Positions 1 to 10,471 of a stretch of DNA of 64,000 bases are shown here, piece after piece. The notes below the pieces were generated by a model, which ran no database searches, was not told the origin of the DNA, and saw only the letters and a list, made by a program, of their open reading frames with translations. The position numbers were made by a program, and so were the translations under genes. The stretch covers positions 11,887,921-11,951,920 of the forward strand of contig NC_081543.1 of NCBI RefSeq assembly GCF_901000735.1, in the 5' to 3' direction. The stretch comes from Corylus avellana. Taxonomy: Eukaryota; Streptophyta; Magnoliopsida; Fagales; Betulaceae. Position 1 is the stretch's first letter; the number at the start of each line of letters is the position of its first letter.

Positions 1-6
1 GTAACC

Positions 7-246
7 TATTAGAATATTATATTTCCGTAATATTATATTCTCGTAATATTCTCAATATATTACGAAAATATTTGATACCGTATTCGTTATTGTAAATATG
101 CTGATTTTATATGATTTTGTAATTATTATATTTCCTTTCCTTTAGAGCCTCATTCAACTATAAGTAGTTCATTCTATTGTACAATTGAATACACATCATA
201 AATACAAATTTCTTCTCTATGATTATCTTTCTGTTGTCTTTCTACA
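7..246 (+). repeat. 5' LTR of the copia element
   Basis: This matches 10472-10713 almost base for base. It ends in CTACA immediately before the primer binding site. The first dinucleotide is TA where the 3' LTR has the canonical TG. A TATA-like CTATAAGTAG near 158-168 (CTATAAATAG in the 3' copy) is the likely promoter element. Confidence 0.93.
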
Positions 247-259
247 TGGTATCAGAGCC
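247..259 (+). promoter_or_regulatory. Primer binding site of the copia element
   Basis: TGGTATCAGAGCC directly abuts the 5' LTR. It is the usual plant copia site, complementary to the 3' end of initiator tRNA-Met. Confidence 0.9.
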
Positions 260-504
260 ATCGTTTTCTTGGTGCCTCTTTTAAGCCCCCCTTCCCTGTC
301 TGTATAGTTTTCTTTTTCCGTTTGAGCGTTCTTTTTTAGAGGTCTTATTGCGCAAAATTTGAAAGTCTATGAAGAAAAGAAGCCGCCACGAACCTCCACG
401 CGCAGCCACGTGCCGAATACTCTCTCTGAATGTGAGTTTCATGCGCCACACGCTCCCCACTCTCTCCACGCGCCTTCACGCGCCAAATCCACTCTACAAC
501 ACAG

Positions 505-662
505 TCTCGCGTCACACTGGATCCGTGCCTGCAGGTCTATAGTCATTGCTGTGTACCGCGTCACACTGGATTGTTGCTCACGATTGCACCATAGTTGCTG
601 TGTGCGCGTCACACCAGATCATTCCTTGAGGCTGCATCTGTACCTCTGCCACACCGGATTAC
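505..662 (+). repeat. Degenerate short repeats in the copia leader
   Basis: The motif GCGTCACACTGGAT, or close variants, recurs at about 509, 557, 606 and 648, spaced roughly 45-50 bp. The units are diverged. This lies in the untranslated leader between the primer binding site and gag. Confidence 0.5.
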
Positions 663-720
663 TACCCTCAGGTTTATTTATTTAATATTTTCCATTTTCC
701 AAAAAAAAAAAAAATCTACC

Positions 721-1515
721 AATCTTGATAATATTGTCCGTCCCATTGACAATATTTTCGACGGTTCTAATTATATGTTGTGAGCTCAAAATATAGAAGT
801 CTTTTTGAGAGGGAAGAGATTATGGCGTTATGTTTGTGGAGAAACTGTTACACCCACACAAAAAGAAGGTGAATCAGCCGACAAATTTGCTAGTCGATTT
901 GAAGATTGGGATAGTGCAAATTATAGGATTATTTATTGGTTTATCAATACTTCAGTTCCTTCCATCCACAGTTTGCTCCCCAAGCTTGGGAATGCGAAGG
1001 CTGCCTGGGAGTTTTTGGCAAAGTGATACAATTGTACTTATGATGCCTCACTAGAGTTTCAGATTGAAACTAAACTTTATCAGACACGTCAAGAGCCATT
1101 TCAGTCTATTGCTGATTTTTATTCTCAAACTAATATTATTTGGGAGCAATTATCGGCTGCAGATCGTTAACTGAAGCATCTTGAAGATGTGAAAATATTT
1201 GCAAAGTATCGGGATCGTCGGAAGTTTATGCATTTCATGATGGCTCTTCGTGCGGATTTTGAACCCACTAGGGCTTCTCTCTTACACCGCAATCCTTTTC
1301 CCACATTGGAAGCTGCTGTAACAGAACTTATTTCTAAAGAGACTCGACGGTCCACTATGCACTTGCAATCTCCAGATATGATTGTCGCTGCTACACCTCA
1401 GAGTGTTCCTAGATTTCCTTATAGACAATCCACACCACAGTCTTCCTCCATGAAGATAATTTGCAACTATTGCAAGCAGCCTGGTCACTCTATTGCTAAT
1501 TGCTACAAGCTCTAA
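721..1515 (+). pseudogene. Copia gag (capsid/nucleocapsid), broken
   Basis: Frame 1 reads a copia gag: FDGSNYMLW-like start (the tryptophan is now stop TGA at 781-783), then RGKRLWRYVCGE and an UBN2-type capsid region. It ends in a zinc knuckle with the spacing CX2CX4HX4C (CNYCKQPGHSIANC). In-frame stops lie at 781, 1024, 1168 and 1513. The last one, after CYKL, separates gag from pol, which are normally one polyprotein. No credible start codon remains at the N-terminus, so the 5' boundary is approximate. The product would have packaged element RNA in the cytoplasm, but no full protein can be made from this copy. Confidence 0.88.
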
Positions 1516-1680
1516 AATAGATGTTAGTCACGAGCTCCATTACAACAAACAACCGCAGTTGTTTCATTTGGTTCCTCTGCACTTGCATCTTACACTGAGA
1601 ACCCATCTCAATCCTCTGCTTTCACTGCATCTGACGTTGAGGCATTAATCCATCAGGTTCTGTCTCGTTCCTCTACTGCC

Positions 1681-1900
1681 TTGTCCGTCATATCAGGTAA
1701 AAATTCATGGTTCATCGACTCTGCTTGCTGTAATCATATGACTTCTGACCTCACTTTATTTTCTCAAAAGTCTGCCATTTCTCCCAATCCTGTCATTTAT
1801 ACTGCTGATGGTTCTAGGTTACCTGTTAGTCACAGTGGGTATATTTCTTCACCTAATTTGTTTATTGATAACAGATATCTTGTTCCCCAATTGTCATTAA
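1681..1900 (+). pseudogene. Copia aspartic protease region, 5' part of pol
   Basis: The frame reads SWFIDSACCNHMTSD, which corresponds to the copia protease signature WFIDSGASNHM. The catalytic D-S-G triplet is D-S-A here, so the remnant should be inactive. Translation continues to DNRYLVPQLSL and stops being copia exactly at base 1900, where the DNA element is inserted. The same frame resumes after 7614 with NLLLAG. The reading frame across the join is intact once one TAA copy is removed, except for a nearby nonsense change (GGC TAA CTT). Confidence 0.85.
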
Positions 1901-2057
1901 GGGGGTGTTTGGCAAATGCCAGCACGAACTTCAAAACCCAGGACACTGTAGATTGACCGAAGGCCCCCACCTGCTGCGCTTGTTGTGTTGGAGAACCAAT
2001 GGGGTAAATGACAAATAAGGCCATATATTAGAAAAATAGAAAACCAACGACTCTTCA

Positions 2058-2263
2058 CGCTCCCTCATCCCCAAGGTCTGAGTTCCCTCTCACTGGCACT
2101 GTTCATCGTCCCCAAGCTCCCTCAAAACTCCCCTCTTCCGCAATTCGTCGTTTCATCCTCTCCCTCCTCCCTCATTTGTTTTTCCACACAAACGAACTCT
2201 GAGCTCCCTCATCCCCAAGGTCTGAGCTCCCTTTCGGAGGCACTGTTCCTCGTCCCCAATCTA
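2058..2263 (+). repeat. Duplicated about 60-bp segment in the Harbinger-like element
   Basis: GCTCCCTCATCCCCAAGG followed by TCTGAG, a CACTGTTC block and CGTCCCCAA occurs at about 2058-2119 and again at about 2204-2263. The segment is pyrimidine-rich and leader-like. No coding frame was recognised. Confidence 0.6.
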
Positions 2264-2758
2264 ATTTTCCCTTCTTCCGCAAATCGTCATTTCTTCCTCT
2301 CCACAGCTTAAAGGCCAGTTATGCCGATGGACAGCTCCATACAGTCACTCCGGACATCTCCCCGATCAATATCAAAAATCAAGGTTTGCTTAATTTTTCA
2401 GAGAGATCGAATCAGCTAGTGATTTTGAAATATTTTTTTGGGGTTTTCTGCTCTTTTCTGTTCTTCGTGTTAAATAAAAGACAATTAAAATTATAAAAAA
2501 CAAGGCCACCCCTTTTCGAAAATGGGGTGGCCGGAGCACCCCATTTTGGGTACTGGAATCGGCATACTTTATTAAAAGTTATAATAATGCCACTACATTC
2601 AAGAGAGCCCCCAATATATGTCATTCACATTATCATATAGTCAATACTTAAATGACAAGCAAAACACTGAGGGTTTGGCGTGCATGTTCTACGAACATAA
2701 TATAATATGGTGACAAATACATCTATCTTACATAGGACCCAGCCTATGCACATAATGC

Positions 2759-3860
2759 ATGGAATAGACAAGTGATCAAATCTCACACGTAAGAGCCCAA
2801 AAAATGATTCAATTAGTAACTTTATAGGTGGGGTTTCACCAAATTCTAAACCAAGTCCACTCCTCCAATTTCTAGCCAAAAACAGATCCGAAAATCAGAA
2901 ATTCCAGAATATAAAAACATCCAAACAATTCAACCAATGGATATGATACAAGTGATCAAAGCAACACATAAGAGCCTAAAAAACGATCCAATTAGTAACT
3001 TTATAGGTGGGGTTTCACCAAATTCTAAACCAAGTCCACTCCTCCAATTTCTAGCCAAAAACAGATCCGAAAATCAGAAATTCCAGAATATAAAAACATC
3101 CAAACAATTCAACCAATGGATATGATACAAGTGATCAAAGCAACACATAAGAGCCTAAAAAACGATCCAATTAGTAACTTTATAGGTGGGGTTTCACCAA
3201 ATTCTAAACCAAGTCCACTCCTCCAATTTCTAGCCAAAAACAGATCCGAAAATCAGAAATTCCAGAATATAAAAACATCCAAACAATTCAACCAATGGAT
3301 ATGATACAAGTGATCAAAGCAACACATAAGAGCCTAAAAAACGATCCAATTAGTAACTTTATAGGTGGGGTTTCACCAAATTCTAAACCAAGTCCACTCC
3401 TCCAATTTCTAGCCAAAAACAGATCCGAAAATCAGAAATTCCAGAATATAAAAACATCCAAACGATTCAACCAATGCCTATGATACAAATGATCAAAGCA
3501 ACACATAAGAGCCTAAAAAACGATCCAATTAGTAACTTTATAGGTGGGGTTTCACCAAATTCTAAACCAAATCCACTCCTCCAATTTCTAGCCAAAAACA
3601 GATCCGAAAATCAGAAATTTCAGAATATAAAAACATCCAAAACGGTTCAACAAATGCCTATGATACAAGTGATCAAAGCAGCACATAAGAGCCTAAAAAA
3701 CGATTCGATTAGTAACTTTATACGTGGGGTTTCACCAAATTCTAAACCAAGTCCACTCATCCAATTTCTAGCCACAAACTGATCCAAAAATCAAAAATTT
3801 CAGAATATAAAAACATCCAAAATGAGTCAACCAATGCCTATGGTCCAAGCAATTTTGTGC
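2759..3860 (+). repeat. 179-bp tandem repeat array, six units
   Basis: Unit starts at 2759, 2937, 3116, 3295, 3474 and 3654 give periods of 178, 179, 179, 179 and 180 bp, and a further partial unit begins at 3834. Units 2 and 3 are identical by eye. Unit 4 differs from them only near its last 20 bases. The outer units 1, 5 and 6 are more diverged, as expected if the middle units were amplified last. Each unit contains a 62-codon open frame, but the period is not a multiple of three and no codon signature is seen, so these frames are treated as chance. Confidence 0.93.
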
Positions 3861-4006
3861 AGCACACGATACACAAACCACACAAGGGGCAAACACAAGC
3901 TTGAAAAAACAAAGGAAGTTTAACAAACTCACCTTGGTCGTCGATCTGGTCCGGAGATGTCTCTGTGCGTGTCTCGAACTGTCCTGAGGCATATCAGAAA
4001 ATAGAC

Positions 4007-4597
4007 TGTAGTGTCCCAGAATTTTCAAAGCTATTTAAATAGATTATTTTGATAATGATGTTATTTCAATATCCATTGTAGCTAAGGATTTTAATTCTTG
4101 GGAAATTTATGAGAGTGGTAATTAGAGAATGGTAATTGGTGAAATAATAGGATAGTAAATGGTAGGTATAAGGATGGTAGAATAAGAAGGTAGAATAGTA
4201 TAGGTAGAATAGTATAGGGTTGGTAGAATAGTATAGGGTTGGTAGAATAGTATAGGGTTGGTGAAATAGTATAGGGTTGGTGAAATAGTATAGGGTTGGT
4301 GAAATAGTAAAATGAGGGTATAATTGTAAATTGAAGGTAGAATAGTATTTGATTTTCTCCTATAAATAGAGCTCTTCTCCTTCAGAATTTTCACCACTCA
4401 TCTCCTCTCCCATCTCTTGCATATATTCTTCCTTCTTCCGCTTTTTACTCGGTCTTTCTTCTTTCTAAGAGGGTTTACTCAGAACAGAGAGAGAAAGGGC
4501 GAGACCAAGCGCTACAAGAAAGAAAGAACACAAGAGAAACCGAGAGTGAGATGGGAAATTTAAGACAGAGAGCTGAAGACGAAGAAAGAGAGTTTAG

Positions 4598-4636
<39 letters not shown>

Positions 4637-5170
4637 TCAATGAAGGGATTGTTATGGGTATGGACCAACTGCAGCAGAACGGGTTTCAAGTAATTACCTT
4701 TGATGATCCATTCATGTAATCCACTGTAAGTATTCTTACTTACTGAGTATGATATTGATATCCAATAATACGGATTTTTGTGGTTTTATAACTTGTCTAG
4801 CATTTTGCTATATATATGATTCAACAATGATTTATATTGTCGAAAATCAATTGACTCACTACTTCACAGTTTTTTTGTAGTGCTTGCAGGAATGGAAAAA
4901 TCAAGGTAATTATGCAGTTGTGATTAGAGATTCATATTGAGATGTACAGAGATTCCAAGTTGGTTAAGTTTTGTCTAGAGTTTAGACTGTTGGATAGATT
5001 TGTATAAATGCCTTGTACGACATAGCTTTGGGTATTTTTGTATAAAGAAAAGTATTTTAACAGTATTTTTTTGTATTGATAATTACAGTTTTTCCGCTAT
5101 ATGAGATTATTTCAGCGTAACATTCGTGTTTATCTACAAGATAAAAGAAGAGAAATATCGGGATGTTACA
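4007..5170 (+). repeat. 5' LTR of the nested element
   Basis: It contains a 19-bp minisatellite (AGGGTTGGTRRAATAGTAT, about five copies, near 4215-4310), a TATA-like CCTATAAATAG near 4360-4370 and a (GA)n tract at about 4602-4633. The minisatellite has one more unit than the 3' LTR, which accounts for most of the 22-bp length difference. Confidence 0.93.
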
Positions 5171-5173
5171 AAA

Positions 5174-5186
5174 TGGTATCAGAGCC
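5174..5186 (+). promoter_or_regulatory. Primer binding site of the nested element
   Basis: TGGTATCAGAGCC lies three bases downstream of the 5' LTR, complementary to initiator tRNA-Met. Confidence 0.85.
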
Positions 5187-5270
5187 ACCTAGTAACGCCA
5201 GGTCATGTGGTATTGAAGCACTGCATGACGTGGACCTGACGAGGACGTCAGGAGTTTAAGAGGGGGAGTT

Positions 5271-5479
5271 TGTAACACCCCGGTCCCATATTGGGAAGAT
5301 GAGAAGAAGCCCACATTGAGTGGGTAGTTTATAGAGATAGTCATGGGTGCTAAGTCCCACATTGCCTAGTTACTAGGTGAAACTGGGCTTTATAATGAAT
5401 TCTAGGGAAGCTCCAAATTGACTAGTCCTTTTGGGGTAATAGCGCAGATGTGGCTAGCGCTTTTCCCTGGGATGTTACA
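5271..5479 (+). repeat. TRIM-like LTR embedded in the nested element's internal region
   Basis: A 209-bp segment begins TGTAACACCCCGG and ends GGGATGTTACA. It is preceded by a purine-rich tract (5255-5270, TTTAAGAGGGGGAG) and followed by a second primer-site-like TGGTATCAAAAC at 5482. That is the order PPT-LTR-PBS expected of a small LTR unit. It suggests the internal region was assembled from another short LTR element. No coding frame was recognised. Confidence 0.6.
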
Positions 5480-5898
5480 AATGGTATCAAAACATTACCC
5501 AGCCTGAGATGGTGGGAGTGTGCACAAGCCTATGAGGGTCGCTAGTGGACACACGTTGGTGATGCCAAAAGTGGGTTATATTATAATGGTGTCAGATAAG
5601 ACACAATGAAATGTATAAGGGCCAAAAGTTAAGGGCCGAGAATGAAGAAATTTCCTGAGGATTGCCAACGGTGACACTGGTGCCCAAGAAGAGTGCTTGT
5701 AGAGTCTCACATCGCCTGGGTATGGAATATGTTATGATATTTATTTATGAACAGATTGAATTTAAAAATTTTTATAGTAACTTGAGTAAGTTATGGTTCA
5801 AGTATGATTTGTTTTTAATTTGGGTTGCTCAATTTGAAGATAGGTGGTAATTTATGGGCTTTAATTTCGAGGACGAAATTCTAATAAGGAGGGAAGAT

Positions 5899-6470
5899 TG
5901 TAGTGTCCCAGAATTTTCAAAGCTATTTAAATAGATTATTTTGATAATGATGTTATTTTAATATCCATTGTAGCTAAGAATTTTAATTCTTGGGAAATTT
6001 ATGAGAGTGGTAATTAGAGAATGGTAATTGGTGAAATAATAGGATAGTAAATGGCAGGTATAAGGATGGTAGAATAAGAAGGTAGAATAGTATAGGTAGA
6101 ATAGTATAGGGTTGGTAGAATAGTATAGGGTTGGTAGAATAGTATAGGGTTGGTGAAATAGTATAGGGTTGGTGAAATAGTAAAATGAGGGTATAATTGT
6201 AAATTGAAGGTAGAATAGTATTTGATTTTCTCCTATAAATAGAGCTCTTCTCCTTCACAATTTTCACCACTCATCTCCTCTCCCATCTCTTGCATATATT
6301 CTTCCTTCTTCCGCTTTTTACTCGGTCTTTCTTCTTTCTAAGAGTGTTTACTCAGAACAGAGAGAGAAAGGGCGAGACCAAGCGCTACAAGAAAGAAAGA
6401 ACACAAGAGAAACCGAGAGGGAGATGGGAAATTTAAGACAGAGAGCTGAAGAGGAAGAAAGAGAGTTTAG

Positions 6471-6513
<43 letters not shown>

Positions 6514-7040
6514 TGAAGGGATTGTTATGGGTATGGACCAACTGCAGCAGAACTGGTTTCAAGTAATTACCTTTGATGATCCATTCATGTAATCCACTGT
6601 AAGTATTCTTACTTACTGAGTATGATATTGATATCCAATAATACGGATTTTTGTGGTTTTATAACTTGTCTAGCATTTTGCTATATATGATTCAACAATG
6701 ATTTATATTGTCGGAAATCAATTGACTCACTACTTCACAGTTTTTTTGTAGTGCTTGCAGAAATGGAAAATCAAGGTAATTATGCAGTTGTGATTAGAGA
6801 TTCATATTGAGATGTACAGAGATTCCAAGTTGGTTAAGTTTTGTCTAGAGTTTAGACTGTCGGATAGATTTGTATAAATGCCTTGTACGACATAGCTTTG
6901 GGTATTTTTGTATAAAGAAAAGTATTTTAACAGTATTTTTTTGTATTGATAATTACAGTTTTTTCGCTATATGAGATTATTTCAGCGTAACATTCGTGTT
7001 TATCTACAAGATAAAAGAAGAGAAATATCGGGATGTTACA
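5899..7040 (+). repeat. 3' LTR of the nested element
   Basis: This is nearly identical to 4007-5170, with four instead of five minisatellite units and a (GA)n tract at about 6473-6506. The polypurine tract AAGGAGGGAAGA lies immediately upstream at 5886-5897. Confidence 0.93.
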
Positions 7041-7045
7041 TAGAC

Positions 7046-7215
7046 CCAGTCGGTTTTTTCAGCACGAAGAGTACAACCAACTGGAGTGCGAAGAACAGAG
7101 AACAGAGGATTTACTCACCGGCGGCGCACAGGTTCAGATACGGAACCCAGTCACCAAGCCGATGAAGGTGCGGCTGATTCCCTTCCCCCCTGTTGATCCT
7201 CCTATATAAACGATT
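7046..7215 (-). promoter_or_regulatory. Minus-strand promoter and first-exon-like end of the Harbinger-like element
   Basis: Read on the minus strand, a TATA-like TTTATATAGG (7201-7210) is followed by about 80 GC-richer bases. Next comes a consensus splice donor GCCG|GTGAGT (GT at 7118-7117). Across the nested LTR element the same strand shows a second consensus donor, AAG|GTGAGT (GT at 3932-3931). This looks like the 5' end of a split gene running leftward inside the element. It could be its own decayed transposase gene or a captured host gene. No protein family was recognised. Confidence 0.4.
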
Positions 7216-7614
7216 CACAGAGAATGGGGGAAAGAGAAAGAGAATGGCGGAAAGAGGAAGGAGATGGAAGGAGGAGGAAGGGGTGGGTGTTGCTGGGGAA
7301 GATGAAGCTTCTCGCTGTGCTGTGAGATGGGGGGGGAAAAAATTTGGGTATATTTTTTGTGAAGGGGTGAGTGTTGCTGGTATTGGGGAAACTGCACGCT
7401 GTGTTGTGAGTTGGGGGGGAGAAATTTCAGCAAGCTTTTCGTGTGGGTGTTCAAGAGGGACAAGATAGTCATTGACTAGCATAAGAAAGGGGTAAAATAG
7501 TCAGAGTGCAGCTTGCAGTTTGACTGCTTTTATCAATTGTCTTCGGCGCCGAGTTGAAGCTACAGTGCCGTGGAAAAGGCAACAGCACAAGGGGGGTTAA
7601 CAAACAACCCCTAA

Positions 7615-8735
7615 ATCTTCTTTTAGCTGGCTAACTTTGTGAACTAGGTTTGGAGTTTACATTTTCTAATAGGGGTGTTGATGTGCAGATCCACAGATGG
7701 GTCAACTAATTGGGACCGGCCGTAAGATTGGACATCTTTTTGAGCTTTCCTTCCTGCAAACTCCTACTCACTTAGCAACTGCTGTCACAACACTTACTGT
7801 CTCTTCCAACTTATGGCATTCACGTTTGGGTCATGCCTCTCTACCACGTGTTCAACTTCTTGCATCTCAAGGTTATATAGGATCAGTAGATGTAAAATCT
7901 TTTGATTGTGTTTCATGTCATTTTGGAAAACAAACACATTTACCTTTTAATAAAAGTGAGTCTTCATCTTCTGCACCATTTGATTTGGTTCATTTTGATA
8001 TTTGGGGCCTTGACCCTGTTCCCACTAAGGGGGAGATCTCGCTATTTTGTTATTTTTCTTGATGATTATTTTCGTTATACTTGGATATATTTATTAGAGC
8101 ATCGCTCTAAACTCACTCAAGTTTATCAAAATTTTCATCAAATGGTACAAACCCAATTTTCTCGTACCATCAAAATTTTTCGTTCAGATAATGCTATGGA
8201 GTATAATGAGAAATCTTTTCAAAAATTTTTAAAACAAAATGGAACCCACTCTCATCATTTTTGTCCTTACACTTCTCAACAAAATTGGCGTGCAGAACGT
8301 AATTATCATCACATCTTAGACAATGTAAGAGCTCTTCTCATTTCTGCCTCACTTCCTGAACGCTTTTGGGGTGAGGCTGCTCTCACTGCTATTTACATAT
8401 GATTAATCGTGTGCCTTCCCCGACTATTTACAGCCAAACTCCTTATGAGCGCTTGTATGGTAGCACACCTAACTATTCTTTGTTTCGCGCATTTGGTTGT
8501 ATTTGTTTTGTCACTCTTCCTCCACATGAGCGTACCAAACTTGAACCCCGTTCTCGCTTGTGTTGCTTCCTTGGATATGGCATCACTCAAAAAGGTTATC
8601 GTTGCTATGACCCCATTGCCCGACAACTTTTGATCTCACGCCATGTGGAGTTCTGGGAACATAAAATGTTCACTAGTGAAATGCATTTTCCGCATATTCT
8701 CCTGTCTTCATTGACCCCTCTATTGTCTTATTTCT
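7615..8735 (+). pseudogene. Copia integrase region, broken
   Basis: The GAG-pre-integrase part is clear (LWHSRLGHASLPRVQLL, then a CX2C of the zinc-binding HHCC domain in FDCVSCHFGKQ). The core follows with FDLVHFDIWG, DDYFRYTWIYLL, FRSDNAMEY (family: FRSDNGGEY) and SQQNWRAERNYHHIL, the region of the last acidic residue. The C-terminal part continues in another frame (NRVPSPTIYSQTPYERL to FLGYGITQKGYRCYDP). Frameshifts at about 8040 and 8398 and a stop near 7633 break the frame, so no functional integrase is possible. Confidence 0.9.
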
Positions 8736-8979
8736 TGGATCATCTGCAGATAACTCAAGCTCATTGGATGAACCTTCTACGGCTGGTTCTAATTTGCTTG
8801 ATTCGACTACGGATCCTCCTGCTGCATCACTCACTCCTGAGCCTTCTCATGAACCTTGTCGCTCCAATAGGGTAAGAGCACCACCTGCCCATCTCCATGA
8901 TTATCATTGTTTTTCTGTTCTTGCTACTCTTCACGAACCTCACTCTTATCGTGAGGCTAGTGCTGACCCTCTTTGGTAG

Positions 8980-10458
8980 AAAGCTATGTGTGATAAACTA
9001 GATGCCCTTTCTAAAACCCATACATGGGACTTGGTGGATTTGCCTCCTGAGAAATTTGTAGTGGGATGTAAGTGGGTTTATAAAATTAAAACTCGTGCAA
9101 ATGGATCTGTGGAACGCTATAAGGCTCGTCTTGTTGCAAAAGGATTTGCTCAGGAGTATAGTATTGACTATGAGGAGACTTTTGCTCATGTTGCTAGACT
9201 GACCTCTGTTAGATCCTTACTTGCAGTTGCTGCTGTTTGTTATTGACAGTTATTTCAGATGGATGTTAAAAATGCATTCCTCAATGGTGATTTTACAGAA
9301 AAAGTCTATATGCACCTTCCACCTGGCTATCATCATCCGCCACACAAAGTTTGCAGACTTCGTCGAGCACTTTATGGTCTCAAGCAGGCTCTTTGTGCTT
9401 GGTTTGCCAAGTTCAGTTCTGTGGTTGCTGAACAAGGCTTTGTTTCTAGTTCTTATGACTCAGCTCTCTTTTTTCAGACTACTAATAATGGTACTATCAT
9501 TATCCTTCTTTATGTAGATGATATGATTATTACTGGTAATGACATTTCTGGCATCGGTGCTCTTCAATCCTTCCTTAGCCAAAATTTTGAAATGAAGGAC
9601 TTGAGGACACTCAGCTATTTCCTTGGTCTTGAGGTTACCTCGAGTAATGATGGTTATTATCTCTCTCAAGCCAAATATGCATCTGATCTACTTTCCCGAG
9701 CAGGCCTGACAGATAGTAAAACAGCGAGCAACCTCCTTGAGACCAATGTCAAACTTCTAGCCACGGATGGTGAGCCTTTATCAGATGCTACTCTCTACAG
9801 ACAACTAGTAGGTAGTCTCATTTATCTTATTGTTACATGACCTGATATTGCCTATGTTGTTCATTTGGTGAGTCAATTTATGAGTGCACCTCGATCTACT
9901 CATTATGCCGCTGTTCTTCGCATTTTGCGCTACGTCAAGGGCACTATGTTTCATGGTATTCAGTTCTCTTCTCATTCATCTCTTGAGCTCCGAGCCTACT
10001 CTAATGTTGATTGGATTGGTGATCCTATTGATCGTCGCTCTACCATTAGATATTGTTTCTTACTTGGAACTTCTTTAATTTCATGGAGCAGTAAGAAACA
10101 ATCTGTTGTTGCTCGATCTAGTACTGAAGTTGAGTATCGTGCTCTTGCTAACACTACATCTGAACTTCTCTGGTTACGATGGCTTTTGTCTGACATGGGC
10201 GTTTCTCAGTCCACTAGTTCTCCTATTTATTATGACAATCGGAGTGTCATACAGATTGCTCATAATGGTTTTTTCCATGAGTGCACAAAACATATCGAGA
10301 TTGATTGTCATTTCATCCGCCATCATCTTTAGCATGGTCTTTTACATCTTCATTCTGTCACCTCTGCAGATCAATTGGCTGACATCTTTACCAAATCTCA
10401 TCCACCGGGACGACTCAATGATCTTATCTCCAAACTCAAGTTGGCTTTGCCCCCTATA
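8980..10458 (+). pseudogene. Copia reverse transcriptase and RNase H, broken
   Basis: RT motifs are well kept: TWDLVDLPPEKFVVGCKWVYK, YKARLVAKGFAQ, the MDVKNAFLNGD block and the catalytic YVDDM. RNase H follows with SWSSKKQSVVARSSTEVEY and ADIFTKSHP. In-frame stops include TGA at 9244-9246 (a tryptophan position), TGA at 9838-9840 (an arginine position before PDIAY) and TAG at 10330-10332. The reading ends at the TAG in CCTATAGTTTGA, just before the polypurine tract. Confidence 0.92.
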
Positions 10459-10459
10459 G

Positions 10460-10471
10460 TTTGAGGGGGGA
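10460..10471 (+). promoter_or_regulatory. Polypurine tract of the copia element
   Basis: TTTGAGGGGGGA abuts the TG that starts the 3' LTR. This is the usual plus-strand priming site. Confidence 0.8.

Larger units (their letters stand above)
4007..7040 (+). mobile_element. Young non-autonomous LTR retrotransposon (Ty3/gypsy-derived)
   Basis: Direct LTRs at 4007-5170 (1164 bp) and 5899-7040 (1142 bp) run from TGTAGTGTCCC to GGATGTTACA. Perfect 5-bp target duplications TAGAC lie at 4002-4006 and 7041-7045. The internal part is only 728 bp and has no gag or pol. It starts with a tRNA-Met primer site and ends with a purine tract. Just before the 3' LTR it reads N-F-E-D-E-I-L, a piece typical of the extreme C-terminus of plant gypsy polyproteins. 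By eye the LTRs differ at about 14 sites and three small indels (19, 2 and 1 bp), so this is the latest insertion in the nest. It must be moved, if at all, by proteins of a full-length relative. Confidence 0.93.
1901..7611. mobile_element. PIF/Harbinger-like non-autonomous DNA element, about 2.7 kb without its own insertion
   Basis: The ends are imperfect inverted repeats, GGGGGTGTTTGGCAAA on the left and, reverse-complemented, GGGGTTGTTTGTTAAC on the right. Both are flanked by TAA (1898-1900 and 7612-7614). This TIR pattern with a TAA/TTA 3-bp duplication is typical of PIF/Harbinger (Tourist) elements. A further subterminal match, CACTGTAG on each side, supports the pairing. Deleting the element and one TAA rejoins the copia pol frame as S-L-N-L-L. 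No transposase was recognised inside. The contents are a duplicated leader-like segment (about 2058-2119 and 2204-2263), a 179-bp tandem array, a nested LTR element, and a minus-strand promoter/exon-like region at the right end. Confidence 0.85.

Noticed and set aside
2937..3782. Repeated 62-codon open frames, one per 179-bp unit
   Set aside because: The unit length is not a multiple of three, the frames simply follow the DNA repeat, and no protein family is recognisable.
2759..3860. CRISPR-like spacing of repeats
   Set aside because: Repeats are directly tandem with no unique spacers, in a plant genome.
7111..7482. 123-codon minus-strand Pro/Ser-rich frame
   Set aside because: It arises from two copies of a purine-rich segment (about 7279-7337 and 7364-7420); no domain and no conservation signal visible.
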